Shown: positions 5,476 through 9,849 of the stretch, piece after piece
Layout of the letters: each line of letters starts with the position of its first letter
How positions within the stretch are numbered: position 1 is the first letter of the stretch
Notes under the pieces: model-generated
Told to the model about the DNA's origin: nothing
Seen by the model: the letters and a program-made list of their open reading frames with translations, nothing else
Database searches by the model: none
Made by a program: the position numbers and the translations under genes
From: Pontiellaceae bacterium
Lineage (GTDB): Bacteria; Verrucomicrobiota; Kiritimatiellia; Kiritimatiellales; Tichowtungiaceae
Length of the DNA: 9,849 nucleotides
Direction: 5' to 3'
NCBI GenBank assembly: GCA_025457785.1
Contig: JALOTS010000053.1
Coordinates: 1-9,849, forward strand

Positions 5476-6213
5476 TCATCTGCAGAAATCGGCTGTTCCA
5501 TTTGGATTCATGGCGGCCAGCATTTCGTGAACGGCGTTTTCCAATCCCCGGAAAACCGCGCGGGCGATGATGCTGTGGCCGATGTTCAGCGTATCCAGAT
5601 GCGGAATTCTCAGAATGCCGCTGATGTTGTCGAGATTGATGCCGTGGCCGGCATTGACCTGCAGGCCCAGCGCCTGTGCGCATTCGGCCCCGTGAATCAG
5701 TTTTTTCAGAAGGCGCTCCGCTTTGTCCGGGTCTGTTGCGTCACAGAATGAGCCGGTGTGCAGTTCAATTACGCGGGCCCCGGTTTTTGCAGAAGCCGCA
5801 ATGATTTTTTCGTCGGGCTCAATAAACAGGCTGACGACCGAGCCGTTGTCCTGCAATCGTTTGATCGTTTGTTCCAGGGATTGGAAATTTCCGATCACAT
5901 TCAGCCCGCCTTCGGTGGTGAGTTCGGCGCGTTTTTCCGGAACAAGACAGATTTCCGGCGGTTTGACATCCAGAGCAATCCGGATGATTTCTTCGGCGTT
6001 GGCCATTTCGAGATTGATCGGCAGCGGACAGGCGTTTTTGAGGCGGTACACATCGGCATCCTGAATATGGCGGCGGTCTTCGCGCAGGTGAACGGTGATG
6101 CTGACGGCTCCGGCGTTGGCGCAGTGCCGCGCGGCTTCGAGCGTGTCGGGATAGCGCGTGCCGCGCGCCTGCCGCAGCGTGGCCACATGATCAATGTTTA
6201 CGCCGAGTTTCAT
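5476..6213 (-). CDS. pdxJ: Pyridoxine 5'-phosphate synthase
   Basis: PdxJ condenses 1-deoxy-D-xylulose 5-phosphate with 3-amino-2-oxopropyl phosphate to give pyridoxine 5'-phosphate, the last ring-forming step of DXP-dependent vitamin B6 synthesis in the cytoplasm. The 245-residue TIM-barrel product is full length. It shows GVNIDHVATLRQARGT at 4-19, ITVHLREDRRHI at 39-50, INLEMA at 66-71, VPEKRAELTTEGGL at 91-104, IELHTG at 149-154, VNAGHGIN at 186-193 and NIGHSIIARAVF near the C terminus. H42, E69 and H190 match the E. coli active-site residues H45, E72 and H193. Its start overlaps the end of the upstream GGDEF-like gene by 23 nt, so it is probably the last gene of the tolB-pal transcript. 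Its stop abuts the intergenic repeat element. Confidence 0.98.
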   Translation of the reverse strand: MKLGVNIDHVATLRQARGTRYPDTLEAARHCANAGAVSITVHLREDRRHIQDADVYRLKNACPLPINLEMANAEEIIRIALDVKPPEICLVPEKRAELTTEGGLNVIGNFQSLEQTIKRLQDNGSVVSLFIEPDEKIIAASAKTGARVIELHTGSFCDATDPDKAERLLKKLIHGAECAQALGLQVNAGHGINLDNISGILRIPHLDTLNIGHSIIARAVFRGLENAVHEMLAAMNPNGTADFCR

Positions 6214-7399
6214 GTTCAGTCTTTTTTGCGTGTTTTGCCGGGTCGTACATCAGGCAGGCGCTGGTTTCCCAGTCGCGGACGATTTCGAGTGCGCGATAAG
6301 AACCGCGGAAAAGATCCCGAAGGTTCCGTCCGTGCTCCGGATGCGCCGAAATTCCGACACTGACGGTGGCCTTGATGCGCTTCGCGCCGGAAATAAAGAA
6401 TTCTTTCTGAACCGCTTCACGCAGCCGGGTTGCGATCATTTCACCCTGCCGCAGGCTGCAGGCGGCCAGAATAATAAAGTCGTCGCGATGATACCGCCCG
6501 ATCAAATCGCCATCACGGGTCAGGCGCTGAATAATTTTACTGACACCGACGATCACGTCGTCAATGGCCTGCTCACCGTGGAGCTGAACAATCTGATCCA
6601 ATTGGTTGATGCCGACACAAAGCAAGGCGGCCGGTTCTTTATTCTGGCGGATATTCGCCAGATATTTACGCATATAGGAACCGACCACGACGGGGTTGAG
6701 AACCCCGGTGAGCGGATCCAGCGCGGAATTTTTATCCTGTTTTCCAAGCTCCGGAAGTTCACCGGACTCCGGCGCAAGCGGAGCGATGCCCTCTGATGCC
6801 GTGGCGAAGCAAAACGGCTTCGGATCATCGAACTGACTCTTTTTAAGAGCTTCGACGGCGGCATCAATTATAACCTGCGAACTGGAGCCGTTCAGAGGAA
6901 AGACGCTGACTCCGGCGCGAAATGCATCCACGCCGGGCAGAGATTTCATCTCTTTTCTGAGATCATTCAGAATTCGCTCCACCAGTTCCCGGACCCGGTC
7001 TTCATTGCAATCCAGAATAATGCCCACGCAGTCATCACTGAAAAAACAGGCCTTATCCCCGCTGACCCGGACGGAACGCTGAAGAACTTCCAGCAGGTTT
7101 TTCTGAACCGCGCGTTTGTCCGCTTCGGCGGTCGAAAACTGTACAATGAGAACCCCGAAACCGGTGGCGGAGCGGCTGATTTTGCTCAGGTAGCGGGCGA
7201 CCTGAACGAAAAAGAAATCATTGCAGTCTTTAACCGTGGTCAGTTCGTCATTACTGATCTCCATCATCCTGTAGAAACGATAGGTGCTGCGGATCAAAAT
7301 GATCACAGCAAACGAAACCCCGACCACAAGCAAAACCTGCCCGGCCTGAGCCAAAGGCATCTGTGCAATCGGGAAAAACTGGAGGATAGAGTTCAGCAT
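6191..7399 (-). CDS. Membrane-anchored protein with two degenerate GGDEF domains
   Basis: The 402-residue product has one N-terminal membrane segment (about residues 18-37, QAGQVLLVVGVSFAVIILIR), then two cytoplasmic GGDEF-like domains. The first (about 78-190) is very worn: the signature position reads FSDDC (120-124). The second (about 226-385) is clear, with DPLTGVLN at 228-235, RYHRDDFIIL at 302-311 and VSVGIS at 346-351. The signature is HRDDF instead of GGDEF. The metal-binding Asp of the usual DIDxFK segment is Gly (VGINQL, 262-267). Both changes predict no diguanylate cyclase activity. An inhibitory-site motif RDGD (295-298) remains at the canonical spacing, so c-di-GMP binding is possible. 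It lies 26 nt after pal and overlaps pdxJ by 23 nt. ATG 7399 has no clear ribosome binding site. Its role is unknown; a link to envelope or division control is inference from context. Confidence 0.88.
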   Translation of the reverse strand: MLNSILQFFPIAQMPLAQAGQVLLVVGVSFAVIILIRSTYRFYRMMEISNDELTTVKDCNDFFFVQVARYLSKISRSATGFGVLIVQFSTAEADKRAVQKNLLEVLQRSVRVSGDKACFFSDDCVGIILDCNEDRVRELVERILNDLRKEMKSLPGVDAFRAGVSVFPLNGSSSQVIIDAAVEALKKSQFDDPKPFCFATASEGIAPLAPESGELPELGKQDKNSALDPLTGVLNPVVVGSYMRKYLANIRQNKEPAALLCVGINQLDQIVQLHGEQAIDDVIVGVSKIIQRLTRDGDLIGRYHRDDFIILAACSLRQGEMIATRLREAVQKEFFISGAKRIKATVSVGISAHPEHGRNLRDLFRGSYRALEIVRDWETSACLMYDPAKHAKKTEHETRRKH

Positions 7400-7425
7400 G
7401 TAACCGTTGCTTCAGGCGGCGGCGA

Positions 7426-7953
7426 CTAGTAATACAGCACGAAATCACCGCGACGGTTGGCCGCCCAGGAGGCTTCGTCATGCCCGGCATTTTCAGGTTT
7501 TTCTTCGCCGTAGCTCTTGGTCTGAATGCGGTCGGATTCAATTCCAAGACTGATCAGATACGAACGGATGGCCTGTGCGCGGCGTTCACCGAGCGCGAGA
7601 TTATATTCATTACTGCCGCGTTCATCACCGTGGCCTTCAATAATGACCGCATACGAACTGTTCTTTTTGAGATTCTGTGCAACGTCTTCGACCTTCGTCC
7701 GCTCGCCGGAGACGACCTCGGAGCTGTCGTAGGCAAAATAGACCGGACTGAACAGGCCGGGATGTTCTGTGCCGCCGGTAAAGCGATCGCTCATCGAAAA
7801 ACCGCCCATGCCGTCAGAACCCGCGCCGAAAATATCATCCGACCCCGATCCATATACACCGCCGGAATTTTTTTTCAGGCTTTTGCAGCCGGTGAGAGCT
7901 GAAAGAACCAGTACCAGAGACAGACCGATCATCAGAGAACTATTTTTTTTCAT
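7426..7953 (-). CDS. pal: Peptidoglycan-associated lipoprotein Pal
   Basis: Pal is an outer-membrane lipoprotein that binds peptidoglycan and TolB. It helps keep the envelope layers together and supports constriction at division. From ATG 7953 the product has 175 residues, with signal peptide MKKNSSLMIGLSLVLVLSAL and lipobox LTGC ending at Cys23. A Gly/Ser-rich linker follows, then the OmpA-like domain from about residue 68: PVYFAYDSSEV, then IEGHGDERGSNEYNLALGER, RRAQAIRSYL and ANRRGDFVLYY. The GHxDERGxxEYN signature and the NRR segment are the peptidoglycan-binding parts. An in-frame ATG at 7971 adds six residues. I prefer 7953 because GAGG lies 10 nt before it and the signal peptide is standard. 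The gene follows tolB by 27 nt, the usual tolB-pal order. Confidence 0.97.
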   Translation of the reverse strand: MKKNSSLMIGLSLVLVLSALTGCKSLKKNSGGVYGSGSDDIFGAGSDGMGGFSMSDRFTGGTEHPGLFSPVYFAYDSSEVVSGERTKVEDVAQNLKKNSSYAVIIEGHGDERGSNEYNLALGERRAQAIRSYLISLGIESDRIQTKSYGEEKPENAGHDEASWAANRRGDFVLYY

Positions 7954-7963
7954 AACAGCAAAA

Positions 7964-7967
7964 CCTC
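7964..7967 (-). promoter_or_regulatory. Ribosome binding site favouring the inner start of pal
   Basis: GAGG on the minus strand lies 10 nt before ATG 7953. The alternative ATG at 7971 has only AAAGAAA before it. Confidence 0.5.
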
Positions 7968-7980
7968 GCATTTTCTTTGT

Positions 7981-9171
7981 TTATTGTGACGAGCAGGCCG
8001 GCGCATACCAGCTTCCGCCACCGTGGAGTAAAGCTACTGGACGGTCGCTGACTGTGTCAAGGAGGTAGAGCGCCGATTGATGATTAGAAGAGCGGGCGGC
8101 GACAAGATGGCGTCCGTCGGGTGTCCAGGAGGGATCTTCGTAATCCGCGTCATCCGTGGTTAAATAGACCGTTTGGCCGTTAAAGGGCTGAATAATCGCT
8201 ATGCTGTAGCATCCGCCGGACTTGCTGGCGCAGGCAATCAGCCCGTTGGACCCCCAGTCCGGGGCAACATTTTCCGCTCCGCGGCTGCTGATGCGCCTGG
8301 GCTTCCCGCCGGAGCGGGAAATAATGTAGAGCTGAGGCGAGCCGCCGGTGTCGGAAACGTAAACCAGATGCTCTCCGTCCGGCGACCAGGAAGGGCTGGC
8401 CTCGATGGCGCGAGGCGTTGCGGTCAAGCGGGTTACAGTCTTGCCGCGCAGGTTTCTGATGTACAGATCCGGATTCCCGTCTTTGGATAAAATCAGTGCC
8501 ACCTCTTTGCCGTTTGGCGAAACCGCCGCGCCGGTATTCAGCCCGCCATAGCCGGATAACAGTTCGCGCTTCTTACGGGTCAGATCAATCCGGCAGACGT
8601 CAGGAAAATTTCGCACATACGAGGTATAAACGATGCTTTTTCCGTCCGGCCCCCAATTCGGCCCGACGACAATACGCTTTTCATCGGTGAGCTGACGGAC
8701 ATTTTCACCCGTTGAGTCGCAGGTGTAAAGTTCCTTCGCGCCGGTCCGGTTCCCGACCAGCACGATGCGCATGGAGGCGAACCCTTTATGCCCGGTAACC
8801 GCTTCCACAATGTCATCCGCCATCCGGTGGGCGCTGGCGCGGGGCTGCCCGGCATAGTTTTTTGAAAACAAAACCGCCTGATCGTTCAGCCGGACAACCT
8901 GTCCGCCCGCCTTCAGGCCGTCGCCGGAAGGTGAAACCGATCCATTTACCCTGAATTCACCGCCGCTGCGCACCGGTTCAAGCCAGCCGGACAATCGCAA
9001 ATCCTTTTCCAGCGTCTGGAAAAACAGTTGCGATGCCGCGTCGCCTGCCGGCCGCAGTCCGGAAAGGTCAACGGGAATTTTCCGGTCAGCCGATTTTACA
9101 ACACGCACCTGCGCGTGAAGCGCCGATGCCGGCAACAGAATACAAAGAGAGAGAAGCAGATACTTTTTCAT
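7981..9171 (-). CDS. tolB: Tol-Pal system protein TolB
   Basis: TolB is a periplasmic beta-propeller protein that binds Pal and links it to the energised TolQRA inner-membrane complex. From ATG 9171 the product has 396 residues, slightly shorter than E. coli TolB. A signal peptide is followed by a type I cleavage site after LHA (residue 20). The N-terminal domain shows VDLSGLRPAGDAASQLFFQTLEKDLRLSGWLEPV, as in the family. PD40-type propeller blades then follow: PNWGPDGKSIVYTSY, AAVSPNGKEVALILSKDG, PSWSPDGEHLVYVSDTGG, APDWGSNGLIACASKSGG and DPSWTPDGRHLVAARSS. AAGGA 7 nt upstream fixes the start. The frame stays open 85 codons upstream, but through repeat DNA. It leads the tolB-pal-GGDEF-pdxJ run; no tolQRA lies directly upstream. 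Confidence 0.97.
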   Translation of the reverse strand: MKKYLLLSLCILLPASALHAQVRVVKSADRKIPVDLSGLRPAGDAASQLFFQTLEKDLRLSGWLEPVRSGGEFRVNGSVSPSGDGLKAGGQVVRLNDQAVLFSKNYAGQPRASAHRMADDIVEAVTGHKGFASMRIVLVGNRTGAKELYTCDSTGENVRQLTDEKRIVVGPNWGPDGKSIVYTSYVRNFPDVCRIDLTRKKRELLSGYGGLNTGAAVSPNGKEVALILSKDGNPDLYIRNLRGKTVTRLTATPRAIEASPSWSPDGEHLVYVSDTGGSPQLYIISRSGGKPRRISSRGAENVAPDWGSNGLIACASKSGGCYSIAIIQPFNGQTVYLTTDDADYEDPSWTPDGRHLVAARSSNHQSALYLLDTVSDRPVALLHGGGSWYAPACSSQ

Positions 9172-9178
9172 GGCGTAA

Positions 9179-9183
9179 TCCTT
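9179..9183 (-). promoter_or_regulatory. Ribosome binding site of tolB
   Basis: AAGGA on the minus strand ends 7 nt before ATG 9171. It decides against the longer open frame that extends to 9426. Confidence 0.8.
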
Positions 9184-9255
9184 ATCCGAATCCTCCAACG
9201 GATGGAAGAGGAATTTTCGCTCCGTTTTCAATAATGAAGTTGCAAAGACCATTCC

Positions 9256-9368
9256 TTTTTCTACCACTCGCTTCGCTGGAGCACCTGAGACCAAAGGTCG
9301 AAAGAGGCTTTCCGAACGGAAAGCAACGAAACAACGTGCAGTGGCAAACTTCGGAGCAAGACAGAGAA
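9256..9368 (+). repeat. Dispersed repeat copy B (blocks split by 66 bp)
   Basis: TTTTTCTACCAC (9256-9267) overlaps block 1 (9263-9281), which matches copy A at 17 of 19 bases. Block 2 (9348-9368) matches copy A at 18 of 21. The 66 bp between them (9282-9347) contain GACC/GGTC (9289-9292 with 9296-9299) and a near-perfect palindrome at 9307-9324 (GCTTTCCG, AA, CGGAAAGC). Copy A has only 2 bp here, so one copy has gained or lost sequence. Confidence 0.6.
9307..9324. repeat. 8-bp palindrome inside repeat copy B
   Basis: GCTTTCCG and CGGAAAGC are exact inverted copies separated by AA. It lies 136 bp upstream of tolB, so an operator role is possible, but its position in repeat DNA makes that uncertain. 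Confidence 0.4.
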
Positions 9369-9445
9369 CCTCCGGGGACTGTTTTTTAACCGGTCTTACT
9401 CTCCAAGGCAGCGGAGCCGCAATCAAAGTCTGAGTGCTAAGGGAT

Positions 9446-9482
9446 TATCCGCCCGCAGATCCGGCTTCAAAAACGGCAGGCA
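9446..9482 (+). repeat. 37-bp direct repeat, copy 1
   Basis: It matches 9673-9709 at 35 of 37 bases. The two differences are A for G at 9472 and at 9478. The unit starts TATCCGCCCGCAGATCC. Its imperfect inverted ends are GCCCGC (9451-9456) and GCAGGC. Confidence 0.85.
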
Positions 9483-9503
9483 TGCCTCACAGTCAACACC
9501 GTC

Positions 9504-9556
9504 TGTGGCGCAGACACTCCTGTCTGCGCAGGGCAGACAGGAGTGTCCGCCCCACA
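9504..9556. repeat. REP-like hairpin 1 with GTGG foot
   Basis: A perfect 15-bp stem, GACACTCCTGTCTGC (9513-9527) with its complement at 9533-9547, encloses the loop GCAGG. Beyond two mismatches the pairing continues, including TGTGG (9504-9508) with CCACA (9552-9556). In total 22 of 24 positions pair. The 5' foot contains GTGG (9505-9508), a tetranucleotide of REP elements moved by RAYT (Y1-type) transposases. A 19-base lead segment (9493-9511) recurs before hairpin 2. Confidence 0.75.
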
Positions 9557-9568
9557 CTCAACATCTTC

Positions 9569-9598
9569 TGTGGCGCGGGCTTTCCAGCCTGCGCCGCA
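9569..9598. repeat. REP-like hairpin 2 with GTGG foot
   Basis: TGTGGCGCGGGCT (9569-9581) pairs with AGCCTGCGCCGCA (9586-9598), with G-T pairs at 9571/9596 and 9577/9590, around loop TTCC. The segment 9558-9576 repeats 9493-9511 at 17 of 19 bases, exactly 65 bp later. The two hairpins are therefore tandem, same-orientation units with different stems on a shared lead. Confidence 0.7.
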
Positions 9599-9632
9599 CG
9601 ACGGATGCCGGATCCACGCCGGGTACGGCTGA

Positions 9633-9663
9633 GTTCCGGCAGTACTGAGAGTAGAGCCGGAAC
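9633..9663. repeat. 8-bp hairpin between REP pair and second direct repeat
   Basis: GTTCCGGC (9633-9640) and GCCGGAAC (9656-9663) are exact inverted copies with a 15-nt loop that contains AGTACT. Confidence 0.6.
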
Positions 9664-9672
9664 GCAAGAGCG

Positions 9673-9709
9673 TATCCGCCCGCAGATCCGGCTTCAAGAA
9701 CGGCGGGCA
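9673..9709 (+). repeat. 37-bp direct repeat, copy 2
   Basis: It repeats 9446-9482 at 35 of 37 bases, 227 bp downstream. In this copy the inner GCCCGC (9678-9683) and GCGGGC (9703-9708) pair perfectly around a 19-nt loop. Confidence 0.85.
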
Positions 9710-9755
9710 GAGATGCCTTCCCATCTTCTCCTGAGTTCCGAAACGGGACGCCCGA

Positions 9756-9849
9756 TCAATATAACAGGTCATAAAGCTGGCGTTGTTCGGCATCCATTTG
9801 GAGCAGAACCCGGTACATTTTTGGATCCGTTGGCATTTTGAAGCTGATC
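9756..9849 (-). CDS. Probable 3' end of an unidentified gene (runs off right edge)
   Basis: From the right edge the minus strand reads 30 codons and then TGA at 9758-9756. The peptide is ISFKMPTDPKMYRVLLQM followed by DAEQRQLYDLLY. Its composition is protein-like and unlike the repeat DNA next to it: amphipathic, with few rare residues and a plausible C-terminal helix. The DAEQRQLYDLL stretch faintly recalls the MTPEQRxLYexL segment of SNF2-type helicases, but that is too little to assign it. It does not look like TolA, TolR or TolQ. If real, the gene ends 584 bp upstream of tolB in the same direction. Thirty codons could also be open by chance. Confidence 0.45.
   Translation of the reverse strand, partial: ISFKMPTDPKMYRVLLQMDAEQRQLYDLLY

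Larger units (their letters stand above)
9172..9755. other. Gene-free, repeat-rich region upstream of tolB
   Basis: These 584 bases hold no believable gene. Open frames on both strands here are built from repeat sequence and have no ribosome binding sites or recognisable domains. In order they hold: the tolB leader (9172-9255); copy B of the dispersed repeat (9256-9368), with two small palindromes inside it; a T-run (9383-9388) without a proper hairpin; the first 37-bp direct repeat; two REP-like hairpins; a further 8-bp hairpin; and the second direct repeat. I found no convincing tolB promoter. Confidence 0.7.

Noticed and set aside
5130..5501. Minus-strand open frame of 123 codons across the yidC-pdxJ gap
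   Set aside because: It spans the repeat element and the ends of both flanking genes, has no ribosome binding site and has no recognisable domain.
9184..9260. tolB promoter
   Set aside because: TTGAAA and TTGCAA words occur on the minus strand, but neither has an acceptable -10 at 16-18 bp.
9378..9392. Terminator at the T-run 9383-9388
   Set aside because: No stable GC-rich stem precedes the six T residues on the plus strand.
9172..9426. N-terminal extension of tolB by 85 codons
   Set aside because: The frame is open, but the signal peptide and the AAGGA at 9179-9183 place the start at 9171, and the extension runs through repeat copy B.
9493..9598. CRISPR array or integron attC sites
   Set aside because: There are only two hairpin units, with different stems and no spacer-repeat regularity; no cas or integrase gene is present.
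9732..9755. Terminator after the right-edge partial gene
   Set aside because: CGGG-CGT-CCCG followed by TTT is a 4-bp stem with only three T residues, too weak to call.
9467..9793. Minus-strand open frame of 108 codons over the same repeats
   Set aside because: Most of it is repeat DNA read in one frame; it has no start signal and no domain.
9434..9841. Plus-strand open frame of 135 codons over the repeat cluster
   Set aside because: It translates the REP hairpins and direct repeats, and runs antisense to the more protein-like 3' end at 9756-9849.

Overview
The window carries housekeeping genes of a Gram-negative (two-membrane) bacterium. It encodes two lipoproteins, a TolB/Pal envelope pair and a long YidC with a large periplasmic domain, and by eye it is moderately GC-rich. 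Three things hint at a Verrucomicrobiota/Kiritimatiellota-type (PVC superphylum) organism: the small lipoprotein after the methyltransferase, the intergenic hairpin repeats with a GTGG foot, and a compact rpmH-rnpA-yidD-yidC block without jag or mnmE beside it. This placement rests on remembered resemblance and is only moderately secure.

Layout: (1) 1-831, minus: 5' part of mutL, running off the left edge. (2) 832-965: divergent intergenic region. (3) 966-2412, plus: a SAM methyltransferase-like gene, then a small lipoprotein gene 13 nt later. (4) 2513-5183, plus: rpmH, rnpA, yidD, yidC. The last three are joined by ATGA stop/start overlaps, and a hairpin over the yidC stop codon makes a likely terminator. 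(5) 5184-5475: a gene-free convergent gap filled by a repeat-like element with inverted ends. (6) 9171-5476, minus: tolB, pal, a membrane-anchored protein with two degenerate GGDEF domains, and pdxJ, tightly packed like an operon. (7) 9172-9755: gene-free sequence rich in repeats: a second copy of the repeat seen beside yidC, a near-perfect 37-bp direct repeat, and two tandem REP-like hairpins. (8) 9756-9849, minus: probable 3' end of an unidentified gene.

The rpmH block links ribosome assembly (L34), tRNA 5' maturation (RnpA) and membrane protein insertion (YidD, YidC), a conserved bacterial arrangement. TolB and Pal form the outer-membrane side of the Tol-Pal system. No tolQ, tolR or tolA lies immediately upstream of tolB, where a repeat cluster sits instead.

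I see no clear new defence or mobile system. The most unusual items are: the GGDEF-family protein in the tolB-pal operon, which has lost its catalytic residues but keeps an RxxD inhibitory-site motif; the paired intergenic repeat element; the REP-like cluster; and a YidD tail apparently coded by repeat-like sequence.
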